A stretch of DNA of 64,000 nucleotides from an uncultured Clostridia bacterium (lineage in GTDB: Bacteria; Bacillota; Clostridia; Oscillospirales; Acutalibacteraceae), in assembly GCA_944385105.1 (NCBI GenBank), contig CALWVR010000011.1, forward strand, positions 170,788 through 234,787, in the 5' to 3' direction. Every line of letters begins with the position of its first letter. Positions within the stretch are counted from its first letter, which is position 1. The position numbers were made by a program, and so were the translations under genes. The notes under the pieces were generated by a model. That model saw only the letters and a program-made list of their open reading frames with translations, was not told the origin of the DNA and ran no database searches. Of the stretch, positions 20,294 through 29,131 are shown piece by piece.

Positions 20294-21454
20294 TTAAATA
20301 ACCCTAAGTCTAATGACATTATCAATTGAAGATATTTTTTTGGCAACAAGGTCTTCAAAATCACCAGTGATATCAATTATAGTGTAGGCAAGATTACCCT
20401 TGGACTTACATTGAATGTTTTCTATGTTAATGGAACAATCAGATAAAATAGATGTGAGAGTAGCGATCATATCGTTGGACTTATAATAGAATATACAAAT
20501 ACGTTTATCTCCGGCACGGTTCATTGATATATCAGGAAGATTTACTGAATTTTTTATATTACCATTTTCTATAAAGTCACGTAATTGAGAAGCAGCCATA
20601 ATTGCGCAATTGTTTTCGGACTCCTTAGTGGAAGCACCAAGATGAGGAGTTACAATTATACTTGGATTTCCCATGAGTTCTTTATCAGGAAAGTCAGTTG
20701 AATATGAGGTCACCTTACCGGAATTTATAGAATCTAGTAGGGCAGAATTATCAACAATACCAGCTCGTGAGTAGTTTAGAAGATGGACGCCCGGCTTCAT
20801 TTTTCTAAACTCATTGTAACTTATTAAATTTTTAGTACTTTCATTTAAAGGGACGTGAACAGAAATATAATCACATGTTGATAGTAATTCATCCATAGTA
20901 GTTACGTGGTTAATTCTCCTACATAGCTCCCATGCTGAATCGATGGATATATATGGGTCAAAACCAAATACGTCCATATCGAGAGAAATAGCAGCATTAG
21001 CAATTTTGCTACCAATAGAACCAAGTCCAATAACACCCAGCTTTTTTCCTTTTATTTCAGAACCGGAGAAGATGGACTTATATTTTTCTACAGTTTTAGA
21101 AAAGTCACCAGATTTTGTACTAATGCTTTGCAGCCAACTTATAGAAGGAAATATCTTTCTAGAGGAGGAAATTAAAGAAGATATAACTAGTTCTTTAACA
21201 GCGTTTGCATTAGCCCCGGGTGTATTAAATACAACAGTACCGTTTTTACTGCATTTTTCTATAGGAATATTATTAGTTCCTGCCCCTAACCTGACTATAG
21301 CAAGTAAATTTTCATTTAATTTAAAGTCGTGCATAGGCTGAGAACGAAGTAGTATAGCATCGGGATTTAGAGTGTCACTTGAGCAAATATAGTTGTTCTT
21401 TAATAAATTAGTGCCCACTTTAGAAATGTTATTTAGGGTAAGAATATTGTACAT
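20294..21454 (-). CDS. serA: D-3-phosphoglycerate dehydrogenase
   Basis: First step of serine synthesis: oxidises 3-phosphoglycerate with NAD+. 386 residues: substrate domain, a Rossmann NAD domain (KLGVIGLGSIGSKIANAA near residue 140), catalytic Arg (NYSRAGIVDNSAL) and His (TPHLGASTKESE), then a short C-terminal ACT domain from about residue 315, which usually senses serine. It follows serC by 16 bases on the minus strand. No phosphoserine phosphatase gene is nearby. Confidence 0.95.
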   Translation of the reverse strand: MYNILTLNNISKVGTNLLKNNYICSSDTLNPDAILLRSQPMHDFKLNENLLAIVRLGAGTNNIPIEKCSKNGTVVFNTPGANANAVKELVISSLISSSRKIFPSISWLQSISTKSGDFSKTVEKYKSIFSGSEIKGKKLGVIGLGSIGSKIANAAISLDMDVFGFDPYISIDSAWELCRRINHVTTMDELLSTCDYISVHVPLNESTKNLISYNEFRKMKPGVHLLNYSRAGIVDNSALLDSINSGKVTSYSTDFPDKELMGNPSIIVTPHLGASTKESENNCAIMAASQLRDFIENGNIKNSVNLPDISMNRAGDKRICIFYYKSNDMIATLTSILSDCSINIENIQCKSKGNLAYTIIDITGDFEDLVAKKISSIDNVIRLRVI

Positions 21455-21470
21455 GATTTTCTCCTTTAGT

Positions 21471-22553
21471 CTAGATATTTTTTTCGAACTTCTCCATAAA
21501 TTCCACTAAAGACATTACACCTTCAATTGGCATAGCATTATATATTGAAGCTCGCATACCTCCGATTTTTCGGTGGCCATTTATATTTATGATATTAAAA
21601 TTTTTAGCTTTGGATATAAATTGCTTGTCGAGCTTATCACTTAAAGTAGAAAAAACAACATTCATAATTGACCTATCCTTAGGTTCAGCAAACCCATGAA
21701 AAAGTTTACTGGAATCTAAGTAGTTATATATAAGTTTGGCTTTTTTGTAGTTGACTTTTTTCATATTTTCAAGTCCACCCATTTCGTTTTTTATCCATTC
21801 AAGAACTAACATACACATATATATGTTATAACAAGGTGGGGTATTATATAGTGAGTCAGAACTAGCATGTACCTTGTAATTAAACATAGTAGGTGTAAAT
21901 GACATAGGATTTCCAATTAAGTCTTCTCGTATTATTACGATAGTCAGTCCTGCAGGGGCTAAATTTTTTTGTGCACCTGCATATAAAAGACCAAATTTAG
22001 ATACGTCTATTGGCTCTGACAAAATACATGAAGATATATCAGCAATAAGAGGGATATCTTTAGTATCAGGTATTTTATTAAACTTAGTACCATATATTGT
22101 GTTGTTGAGACAAATGTGAACGTAGTCAGCATCTTTTGAAAAGGCTTCCGAATTTAAATCTGGAATATAAGAAAAGTTTTTGTCTTTAGAAGATGCGATA
22201 ATGTTACAATTTCCAAAGTTAGTGGCTTCCAAATAAGCTTTTGTAGCCCAATTGCCAGTGATAACATAATCAGATTTATTGTTTTTAGTCATGAGATTTA
22301 AGGGAACCATAGCAAATTGTGAAGAGGCACCGCCTTGTAAAAATAGGACTTTATAGTTTTCAGGTATATTCATAACCTCACGTAATAAAGTTTTGGTCTT
22401 AACTAAGATGTTCTTAAATTCAGTGCTCCTGTGGGACATTTCCATAACAGATTGCCCTGTATTGTTATAATTTAATAATTCTCTAGCAGCCTTTTTAAGT
22501 ACTGTTTCAGGTAACATAGATGGGCCGGCTGAGAAGTTGAAAACTCTTTCCAA
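21471..22553 (-). CDS. serC: Phosphoserine aminotransferase
   Basis: Transfers an amino group from glutamate to 3-phosphohydroxypyruvate with PLP. About 360 residues. I favour the TTG at 22553 (MERVFNFSAGPSMLPE); the ATG at 22568 overlaps GGAGGGAG, which is itself the likely ribosome-binding site for the TTG. Motifs: FNFSAGPSMLP start, EMSHRS, LFLQGGASSQFAMVPLN, and the PLP lysine in YAGAQKNLAPAGLT. Forms the serC-serA operon. Confidence 0.95.
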   Translation of the reverse strand: MERVFNFSAGPSMLPETVLKKAARELLNYNNTGQSVMEMSHRSTEFKNILVKTKTLLREVMNIPENYKVLFLQGGASSQFAMVPLNLMTKNNKSDYVITGNWATKAYLEATNFGNCNIIASSKDKNFSYIPDLNSEAFSKDADYVHICLNNTIYGTKFNKIPDTKDIPLIADISSCILSEPIDVSKFGLLYAGAQKNLAPAGLTIVIIREDLIGNPMSFTPTMFNYKVHASSDSLYNTPPCYNIYMCMLVLEWIKNEMGGLENMKKVNYKKAKLIYNYLDSSKLFHGFAEPKDRSIMNVVFSTLSDKLDKQFISKAKNFNIININGHRKIGGMRASIYNAMPIEGVMSLVEFMEKFEKNI

Positions 22554-22568
22554 AAAAACTCCCTCCAT

Positions 22569-22799
22569 TAATATATTAATCTTTAATGTTAAATATTTGA
22601 TGTATTATGATATGTTGGAAAGTAAGTATATGTTTATAATTTGTTTGTTCTAAAAAGTATATATAATAGAGAAAAATGTAGTATATAGTGAAAAACGCTT
22701 GGTAAATGTTCAGTTTAGTAGATTTTATAGATGCAATACTGTATAATTATTAATTAGAAAAAAACTTACAAGCGTTAATTTCATAAAGGGGGTATTTAA
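22569..22799. promoter_or_regulatory. Divergent control region between serC and the hydrogenase operon
   Basis: 231 AT-rich bases. TATAAT at 22742-22747 is a possible -10 for hydC, but no good -35 is visible at 17 bases. TGTTAAATATTTGATG at 22587-22602 is an imperfect palindrome that faintly resembles a Rex operator; this is a weak match. Confidence 0.3.
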
Positions 22800-23294
22800 G
22801 TGAAGAAGAAGTTAAGTAATGTACCGTTTAATGGGACTGAAGAACAAAAAGAGAAGTTGTTGTCTTTTATTAAGGATAATAAAGATGAAAAGGGTTCAGT
22901 AATAAAAATTTTACAGTATGCCCAAGATCTATATGGCTATTTACCAATAGAGGTACAAGAAATAGTTGCTGATGAACTTAATATGTCACTTGAAGAAGTA
23001 TATGGTATATCTACTTTTTATGCACAATTCTCCTTAGTTCCAAAGGGAAAGTATAATATATCAGTATGTCTTGGAACAGCGTGCTATGTTAAGGGGGCTG
23101 ATAAAATTTTAAATAAGGTAAAGTCCATTGTGGGAATAGAACCTGAAAGCTGCACACCAGACGGAAAGTTTTCACTTACAGCATGTCGTTGCATAGGAGC
23201 ATGTGGGCTAGCACCTGTTATGACCATAAATGACGAAGTATACGGGAGACTAAAGCCTGAAGACGTCGAAGGTATACTAAAGAAGTATCAGTAG
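22800..23294 (+). CDS. hydC: NADH-dependent [FeFe] hydrogenase subunit, NuoE-like
   Basis: Small thioredoxin-like [2Fe-2S] subunit of a soluble NADH-linked hydrogenase. 164 residues, GTG start after AGGGGG. The four cluster ligands are visible: CLGTACYVKG (two Cys) and CRCIGACG (further Cys), as in NuoE of complex I. Followed by hydB and hydA, as in HydABC/HndACD operons, which in studied clostridia and Thermotoga oxidise NADH and reduced ferredoxin together. Bifurcation is inferred from family. Confidence 0.93.
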   Translation: MKKKLSNVPFNGTEEQKEKLLSFIKDNKDEKGSVIKILQYAQDLYGYLPIEVQEIVADELNMSLEEVYGISTFYAQFSLVPKGKYNISVCLGTACYVKGADKILNKVKSIVGIEPESCTPDGKFSLTACRCIGACGLAPVMTINDEVYGRLKPEDVEGILKKYQ

Positions 23295-23326
23295 CTAAAA
23301 ACATAAATTTATTGGAGGCGATATTA

Positions 23327-23443
23327 ATGATAAAGTCTTTAAAAGAACTAGAAGAAATAAGAGAGAAGGCACGTGAAAAAATGAAGGTAAGACTTATTAA
23401 GGAGGTAAAGAATAAGGTAGAGGCTAATAAAATAAAAAAATAG
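23327..23443 (+). pseudogene. Very short remnant of the hydrogenase (2Fe-2S) accessory gene, or a small helical protein
   Basis: 38 codons between hydC and hydB with a good ribosome-binding site (GGAGGCG). The product begins MIKSLKELEEIREKAREKM and ends in a Lys-rich tail. That opening is how the roughly 120-residue HndB-like (2Fe-2S) ferredoxin subunit starts in the same operon position in many clostridia, as I recall it. Here the ferredoxin fold and all its cysteines are gone, yet the start, frame and ribosome-binding site are intact. It may be a decaying gene or a retained short helix. Confidence 0.6.
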
Positions 23444-23459
23444 ATAGGAGGGATAATTT

Positions 23460-25247
23460 ATGTATAAATCACATGTGTTGGTTTGTGGAGGGACAGGTTG
23501 TACTTCATCTAATAGTAATGAGATAATACTTAAGTTAAAAGAGGAAATAGAAAAGAGTGGAATTAATGAAGAAGTATGCATAATAAAAACCGGATGTTTT
23601 GGTTTATGTGCACAGGGGCCTATCATGGTGGTTTATCCTGAAGGAAGCTTTTATAGTAATGTGAAGGTAGATAATATCCCAAGAATAGTTAGAGAACATT
23701 TAAAATGCGGTAACCCAGTGCGTGAACTACTATACGAGGAAACAGTTAAAGGAGATGAAATAAGATCTCTTAATGAAACGCCCTTTTATGCGAAGCAAAA
23801 GAGGATAGCTTTAAATAATTGCGGATTTATAGACCCTGAAAATATAGAAGAATATATAGCTATGGATGGATACATGGCCCTTTGCAAAGCTATTACTCAG
23901 ATGAGTCCTGATGAAGTTATAAAGGAAATTAAGGACTCCGGTCTGCGTGGCAGAGGAGGTGGAGGTTTTAAAACTGGAGTAAAGTGGGAAAGGGCAGCTA
24001 AAAATAAAGATGACCAGAAGTATGTCTGCTGTAATGCGGACGAAGGAGATCCTGGAGCATTTATGGATAGGTCAATATTAGAAGGAGACCCACATGCTGT
24101 TCTAGAAGCTATGGCAATAGCTGGGTATGCAATAGGAGCTAGTAAGGGATACATATATGTAAGGGCTGAATACCCAATAGCTGTAAAGAGGCTTGAAATT
24201 GCGATTAAGCAGGCAAGAGAATATGGGCTTTTAGGTAAAGATATATTGTCATCAGGCTTTGATTTTAATGTAGATCTAAGACTAGGAGCAGGAGCCTTTG
24301 TGTGCGGGGAGGAGACGGCACTATTAACATCAATTGAAGGGAAAAGAGGGGAACCACGTCCAAGGCCACCATTTCCAGCAGTGAAAGGACTATTTAAAAA
24401 GCCCACTATTTTAAATAATGTTGAAACTTATGCTAATATTCCCCTTATTATTTTAAAAGGTGCAGACTGGTTTAGTTCTATGGGCACGCAAAACTCTAAA
24501 GGCACAAAAGTTTTTGCTCTTGGAGGAAAGATAAATCATACTGGACTAGTTGAAGTTCCAATGGGAACAACTCTAAGAGAAATAGTTGAAGAAATAGGTG
24601 GAGGTTTGCCGGATGGCAAAAAATTTAAAGCAGCACAAACGGGAGGGCCTTCGGGAGGATGTATACCTAAAGAATATCTCGATGTAGGAATGGACTACGA
24701 TAATCTAATAAAAATAGGATCCATGATGGGTTCCGGGGGACTTATTGTAATGGATGAGAATACATGTATGGTGGATATTGCAAAGTTTTTCTTAGAGTTT
24801 ACGGTAGATGAATCGTGCGGAAAATGTACGCCGTGTAGGGTGGGAACCAAAAGATTGCTTGAGTTACTTGATAAAATAACTCAAGGGAAAGGTACTCTTG
24901 AAGACTTAGACAAGATGGAGCAACTTTGCTATTACATAAAAGACAACTCTCTTTGTGGGCTTGGACAAACAGCCCCAAATCCTGTTTTATCAACACTTAG
25001 ATATTTTAGAGACGAATACGAGTCACACGTTAAGGAAAAAATATGTCCTGCAGGAGTCTGTAAGTCATTACTAAAGTATATAATCGATAAGAATAAATGT
25101 AGAGGTTGCACAGCCTGTGCTAGAGTATGTCCTATAGGTGCCATTTCTGGGGAAATAAAGAAGCCTCATGCTATAGACCAAGATAAGTGTATTAAGTGTG
25201 GTGCATGTATGAACACATGTAAATTTGGAGCAATTGATAAAATGTAG
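23460..25247 (+). CDS. hydB: NADH-dependent [FeFe] hydrogenase flavoprotein subunit, NuoF-like
   Basis: Entry point for NADH. 595 residues with, in order: an N-terminal thioredoxin-like [2Fe-2S] domain (CGGTGCTSSN, CFGLCAQG); the FMN/NADH domain (SGLRGRGGGGFKTGVKW near residue 160, CNADEGDPGAFMDR); a soluble-ligand-binding beta-grasp; the [4Fe-4S] site ESCGKCTPCRVG; and two C-terminal ferredoxin clusters (CRGCTACARVCP, CIKCGACMNTC). The extra ferredoxin modules distinguish it from complex I NuoF. Its own thioredoxin-like domain may replace the missing accessory subunit upstream. Confidence 0.95.
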   Translation: MYKSHVLVCGGTGCTSSNSNEIILKLKEEIEKSGINEEVCIIKTGCFGLCAQGPIMVVYPEGSFYSNVKVDNIPRIVREHLKCGNPVRELLYEETVKGDEIRSLNETPFYAKQKRIALNNCGFIDPENIEEYIAMDGYMALCKAITQMSPDEVIKEIKDSGLRGRGGGGFKTGVKWERAAKNKDDQKYVCCNADEGDPGAFMDRSILEGDPHAVLEAMAIAGYAIGASKGYIYVRAEYPIAVKRLEIAIKQAREYGLLGKDILSSGFDFNVDLRLGAGAFVCGEETALLTSIEGKRGEPRPRPPFPAVKGLFKKPTILNNVETYANIPLIILKGADWFSSMGTQNSKGTKVFALGGKINHTGLVEVPMGTTLREIVEEIGGGLPDGKKFKAAQTGGPSGGCIPKEYLDVGMDYDNLIKIGSMMGSGGLIVMDENTCMVDIAKFFLEFTVDESCGKCTPCRVGTKRLLELLDKITQGKGTLEDLDKMEQLCYYIKDNSLCGLGQTAPNPVLSTLRYFRDEYESHVKEKICPAGVCKSLLKYIIDKNKCRGCTACARVCPIGAISGEIKKPHAIDQDKCIKCGACMNTCKFGAIDKM

Positions 25248-25262
25248 AAAGGAGGATTGAAA

Positions 25263-27002
25263 ATGGAGAAAGTTAATATAAAAATTAATAATGAAAGTTT
25301 TAGCGTTCAGAAAGATTTGACTATTTTACAAGCAGCAAGAAAGGTTGGAATAAAAATACCAACTCTTTGCTATCTAAAGGAAATAAATGAGATAGGTGCT
25401 TGTCGAATGTGTGTGGTTGAGGTTAAAGGCTCAAGGAATTTAGTGGCCTCTTGTGTTACACAAGTTAGCGAAGGAATGGAGATATTTACAAATACAAAAA
25501 GGGTACGGGATTCAAGAAAGACAACACTAGAGCTACTACTTTCAATACATGATAGAAAATGTTTATCCTGCTTAAGAAATGGCAACTGTGAGCTTCAGGC
25601 ACTTTGTGCTGAATTTTTAATAGAGGATGACGGAAAGTATGACGGGGAAAAACCGGGCTATGCTCTTGACCAAAGTAGCTCTCATCTAATAAGAGATAAT
25701 AATAAGTGCATTTTATGTAGAAGATGTGTAGCAGCCTGTGCAAACCAACATGTGGCAGTTATAGGAGCCAATAATAGGGGATTTGATACACAAATAGGAT
25801 GTGCCTTTGAAAGAGAGCTGAATTTCGTACCTTGTGTATCTTGTGGTCAATGTATAGTAAACTGTCCAACAGGAGCGCTTAGAGAGCGTGACCAATGTGA
25901 TGATGTTTTAGATGCATTAGATGATGAATCTAAACATGTTATAGTACATACAGCACCGTCAATAAGAGTTACATTAGGGGAAGAGTTTGGTTTGCCTATA
26001 GGTACTAATGTTAAGGGCAAAATGGTGGCAGCCTTAAGAAGACTAGGCTTTGCAAAGGTATTTGACACAGACTTTGGAGCCGACCTTACAATAATGGAAG
26101 AAGCTAATGAATTTGTAGAAAGACTTAAAAATAAAGGGGAGTTACCAATGATAACTTCTTGCTCCCCGGGATGGGTAAAGTTTTGCGAATATTACTATCC
26201 AGAGTTTATAAAGAACTTGTCAACATGTAAGTCTCCACAGCAGATGATCAGTGCAATGATAAAAACTTTTTATGCAAAGGTTAATAACATAGACCCCAAA
26301 GACATTGTAGTTGTAAGTATAATGCCGTGTACAGCAAAGAAATTTGAGATAACTCGTGAAGACCAGGATGCAGCTGGGGTAAGTGATACGGATATAGTAC
26401 TGACTACAAGAGAACTCGCACGACTTATTAGACGTTCAGGAATTAATTTTAATGAACTTCCCAACGAGGACTTTGATGAAGCAATGGGAATATCAACAGG
26501 AGCAGGAGCAATATTTGGAACCACAGGTGGAGTTATGGAGGCAGCACTTAGAACGGCTGCAGATATGCTTTCAGGGGAGTCGCAAGCAAATGTAGACTAT
26601 GAAGAGATAAGAGGGCAAGATGGCTTTAAAGAGGCGGTTTATAATATAAATGGTATAGAAATACGAGTGGCAGTTGTAAGTGGTCTTAAGAATGCGGCTA
26701 AACTTTTAGACCAAATTAAAAATGGAGAAAAAGATTATCATTTTATAGAAGTAATGTGTTGTCCAGGAGGCTGTATAAATGGAGGAGGTCAACCCATACA
26801 ACCGGCTGAGAAGAAAAATTTTGATGACATAAAATCAATAAGAGCAAAAGCACTTTATGATGAAGATAAAAATTTACCTCTAAGAAAAGCTCACGAAAGT
26901 CCTATAATAAAGAAGGTCTATAGTGAGTTTTTAGAGAAGCCAGGAAGTTTAATAGCGCATAAAGTTCTCCATACAAGTTACGTAAAGCGTGATAAATATT
27001 AA
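25263..27002 (+). CDS. hydA: [FeFe] hydrogenase catalytic subunit
   Basis: Reduces protons to H2. Start at ATG 25263, seven bases after GGAGG. 579 residues in the classic order: N-terminal [2Fe-2S] ferredoxin domain (CYLKEINEIGACRMC), His-Cys [4Fe-4S] motif (HDRKCLSCLRNGNCELQ), two [4Fe-4S] clusters (CILCRRCVAAC, CVSCGQCIVNCP), then the H-cluster motifs TSCSPGW (about residue 298), MPCTAKKFE (about 354) and EVMCCPGGCINGGGQP (about 499). All H-cluster cysteines are present. The HydEFG maturases are not in this window. Confidence 0.97.
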   Translation: MEKVNIKINNESFSVQKDLTILQAARKVGIKIPTLCYLKEINEIGACRMCVVEVKGSRNLVASCVTQVSEGMEIFTNTKRVRDSRKTTLELLLSIHDRKCLSCLRNGNCELQALCAEFLIEDDGKYDGEKPGYALDQSSSHLIRDNNKCILCRRCVAACANQHVAVIGANNRGFDTQIGCAFERELNFVPCVSCGQCIVNCPTGALRERDQCDDVLDALDDESKHVIVHTAPSIRVTLGEEFGLPIGTNVKGKMVAALRRLGFAKVFDTDFGADLTIMEEANEFVERLKNKGELPMITSCSPGWVKFCEYYYPEFIKNLSTCKSPQQMISAMIKTFYAKVNNIDPKDIVVVSIMPCTAKKFEITREDQDAAGVSDTDIVLTTRELARLIRRSGINFNELPNEDFDEAMGISTGAGAIFGTTGGVMEAALRTAADMLSGESQANVDYEEIRGQDGFKEAVYNINGIEIRVAVVSGLKNAAKLLDQIKNGEKDYHFIEVMCCPGGCINGGGQPIQPAEKKNFDDIKSIRAKALYDEDKNLPLRKAHESPIIKKVYSEFLEKPGSLIAHKVLHTSYVKRDKY

Positions 27003-27007
27003 TAAAG

Positions 27008-27042
27008 AGGCATCGCTAATATAAGTTAGCGATGCCTTTTTT
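27008..27042 (+). terminator. Terminator of the hydrogenase operon
   Basis: 12-bp perfect stem AGGCATCGCTAA / TTAGCGATGCCT, six-base loop, then T6. Confidence 0.92.
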
Positions 27043-27123
27043 GTAAACCAAGATTCAACATTCTTTTTTAAAAAATAAGGATATAATTTATGTGTTTATA
27101 GAACATAAGAATGGAGAATTTTA

Positions 27124-27978
27124 ATGATGAAAAATTATGAGAATAATGTTAACGAATATTCAATGGATTACCGTAATTCATCATCGAATAGAACAATAAC
27201 GAAAGAAAAACGGCAAACACAAAAGGTGGTTGGAAGTGTTAGAAATAATAAGCCTTTAATTTATGATAAGGATCATCAGGATAATAGAATAAATAAAGAT
27301 ACTGAAGAATACGAAGGAACTTTAAAAACAAAGAAAATTAAGAAAAGGAAGGTAATACTTTACCGTTTGACATTTGGTTGTATAATATTATTTTTGTCAT
27401 TGGTTGGCGTAATAATAGTGACGTCTACGTTTAATAGGACGGCAAGCGTAGTTTCAAATTCAGATTTAGATAAATACAGCAGCTTTATTGCACCTGTGGT
27501 TATGCATGATCCAGTGCCCTTTGATAGCATTGAGAATGCAGATAAGCAAATGGTTATATCTTCTTCTATATGGAGAACAATACTACAAAATGGTGTAGAC
27601 AATTATAATTCGTTTGATGATGCAGGTATGGTGTTAATTCCAGTTGAAGATATAAATAAGTCTTGCGGTGAACTTTTTGGGCCTAATTGTAAGATAAATA
27701 CGCAAGAAGAAATATTCGGTCCTTTTTTCTCATTTAGCAAAGGAGAAGAAAATTTTCATATAGGCGCTATTAGCAATTTGGGAACGTATATACCTCGAGT
27801 TGAAAATATAAAAGAAGAAGGTGACTTAGTTGTACTTAAAGTTGCTTATTTATCTCGTGATGAAAAGAATATAGAAAGTCCGGAAAAGCATTCAGAACCC
27901 AATAAATTTATGACCTATAAATTAAAACTGAATGAAGAAACGGATAAGTTATATATTTATTCAATTGAGGATACATAG
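27124..27978 (+). CDS. Single-pass membrane protein of unknown function
   Basis: 284 residues, not recognised. A polar, Asn/Lys-rich cytoplasmic N-terminus of about 75 residues is followed by a basic patch (KTKKIKKRK) and one membrane segment (TFGCIILFLSLVGVIIVTS, about 84-103). The rest is an extracellular domain of roughly 180 residues that includes SSIWRTILQNG and LIPVEDINKSCGELFGPNC, so two cysteines may pair. TATAAT stands at 27082-27087. It is convergent with the three-gene unit on the minus strand. I have no basis for a function. Confidence 0.75.
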   Translation: MMKNYENNVNEYSMDYRNSSSNRTITKEKRQTQKVVGSVRNNKPLIYDKDHQDNRINKDTEEYEGTLKTKKIKKRKVILYRLTFGCIILFLSLVGVIIVTSTFNRTASVVSNSDLDKYSSFIAPVVMHDPVPFDSIENADKQMVISSSIWRTILQNGVDNYNSFDDAGMVLIPVEDINKSCGELFGPNCKINTQEEIFGPFFSFSKGEENFHIGAISNLGTYIPRVENIKEEGDLVVLKVAYLSRDEKNIESPEKHSEPNKFMTYKLKLNEETDKLYIYSIEDT

Positions 27979-27983
27979 TGACT

Positions 27984-28409
27984 TTACATAATGAGGTACA
28001 TTAAAGATAAAACTAAACTCATATCACAACCCTCGTCGGAAAGAAGTAATATTAAAAGTATAATTAAGCACTTTTCACTATCTTGGATAAGAGAGTCAAA
28101 AAAATTACGACTACTGTGTGCTTTATTAAGTTTAATTGCAGCGTTTGCTTGTGGAATAATAGTTTCAGGCTGAATTTCAATAATTTCTTCTTTGACTTCA
28201 TTTTTAATTTCTTCTGGTTTTAATTCAATACCTTCAGTATCGGTTTTAGTGAGTATTTCTTTATTTTGTGAGTTTAGATTTTGTTCAGTACTGTATTGTC
28301 CTTTTGCTGTAAGGGTCTGCTTAGCTCTTCTCTGCATCTCTTGTACTCTTCTAACAGCCTCTTGTTGCATTCTTTGCATGTCTTGTATACTTTCATAATT
28401 ATTTTTCAT
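27984..28409 (-). CDS. Hypothetical protein with hydrophobic C-terminus
   Basis: 141 residues, last of a three-gene minus-strand unit. The N-terminus is a helical, Gln/Met/Arg-rich stretch (QRMQQEAVRRVQEMQRRAKQ), the middle is acidic (Glu/Ile repeats near 60-85), and the C-terminus has two short hydrophobic blocks split by an acidic Cys-bearing loop (LLLSDEGCDMSLVLSLMYL). I recall similar tails in small clostridial proteins of unknown role. Possibly membrane-associated; function unknown. Confidence 0.65.
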   Translation of the reverse strand: MKNNYESIQDMQRMQQEAVRRVQEMQRRAKQTLTAKGQYSTEQNLNSQNKEILTKTDTEGIELKPEEIKNEVKEEIIEIQPETIIPQANAAIKLNKAHSSRNFFDSLIQDSEKCLIILLILLLSDEGCDMSLVLSLMYLIM

Positions 28410-28449
28410 ATTTAGCCCTCATAATGTATTAGTAATATTATTATATAAA

Positions 28450-28809
28450 TTATAGTATGCCTTGCCCTTTAAGGACGGGCAAAATTTTAAACATTTGAAC
28501 CATTTTAATAGACTCATCTATTTTTACTTGTCTTTTTGAGCTTAAAAGGGGTTTAAGAGCATATAAAAAACGTGTGCTTTCATCTTCTTTATTCATGGAA
28601 GACAAGATAGGCATAATTTTTGTAACTGTTTTTAATACGTCAGTAGGTATAGGTTCAGACTTAGCTCCAATAGGCTCTTCTCGTTTTGGTGGGTCTATAT
28701 TACCACTGGGATTACTTTGATTATCAAGCAAACTTGATAAATTTTTTATAGTGTCCATGTTTTCCTTGTTACCAAGGATTTCTGCAATTTTCTCAGCTAA
28801 ATTATCCAT
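28450..28809 (-). CDS. Hypothetical protein, conserved in Clostridia
   Basis: 119 residues. N-terminal helix (DNLAEKIAEILGNKENMDTIKNLSSLLDNQ), a proline-rich linker, then a helical C-terminal half (VLKTVTKIMPILSSMNKEDESTRFLYALKPLLSSKRQVKIDESIKMVQMFKILPVL). I remember close relatives in Oscillospirales genomes, always uncharacterised. GGAG precedes the ATG, 7 bases after the upstream gene. Middle member of the three-gene unit. Confidence 0.75.
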   Translation of the reverse strand: MDNLAEKIAEILGNKENMDTIKNLSSLLDNQSNPSGNIDPPKREEPIGAKSEPIPTDVLKTVTKIMPILSSMNKEDESTRFLYALKPLLSSKRQVKIDESIKMVQMFKILPVLKGQGIL

Positions 28810-28815
28810 AGGCCA

Positions 28816-29055
28816 TTATTCTCCTAATAATTTTTTTATTAATTTTTGTGCTTGCGGAGAGGACAAAAGTTTATTAGCGGCGTCTTTGTCCGATAAGACT
28901 TTTTGTATTTTTTGAGAGTCGTTTGGGTTTAGGTTACCAAGAAGATTATTAAGGTTTCCATTCTGAGCCGCAGATTTTAATTCTTCCGGGTTTTTGCCAA
29001 GATGTTTAGAAACGGAATTTAAAAAATTATCAACATTATTATTTTGATTTGACAT
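28816..29055 (-). CDS. Small hypothetical protein
   Basis: 79 residues starting MSNQNNNVDNFLNSVSKHLGK. The start at 29055 follows AGAGGTGA; the frame is open upstream but without a ribosome-binding site. Helical, with repeated Leu-Asn-Lys patterns (LNNLLGNLNPNDSQKIQKVLSDKDAANKLL) and LSSPQAQKLIKKLLG at the end. First gene of the unit, divergent from the phosphodiesterase. Unknown function; no membrane segment. Confidence 0.75.
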   Translation of the reverse strand: MSNQNNNVDNFLNSVSKHLGKNPEELKSAAQNGNLNNLLGNLNPNDSQKIQKVLSDKDAANKLLSSPQAQKLIKKLLGE

Positions 29056-29131
29056 AAAGCTATCACCTCTGTAAAATATATTATGTTGGGAAAAGATAAA
29101 GTATGAAAATAAAAGAAAGGGAGTAGTTAAT

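Noticed and set aside
22587-22602. Rex-like operator ahead of the hydrogenase operon
   Set aside because: Only about half of the palindrome fits and it lies nearer serC than hydC; kept only as a remark in the control-region entry.
27991-28173. 60-codon plus-strand frame
   Set aside because: It is antisense to the minus-strand gene 27984-28409, whose neighbours and reading frame are better supported.
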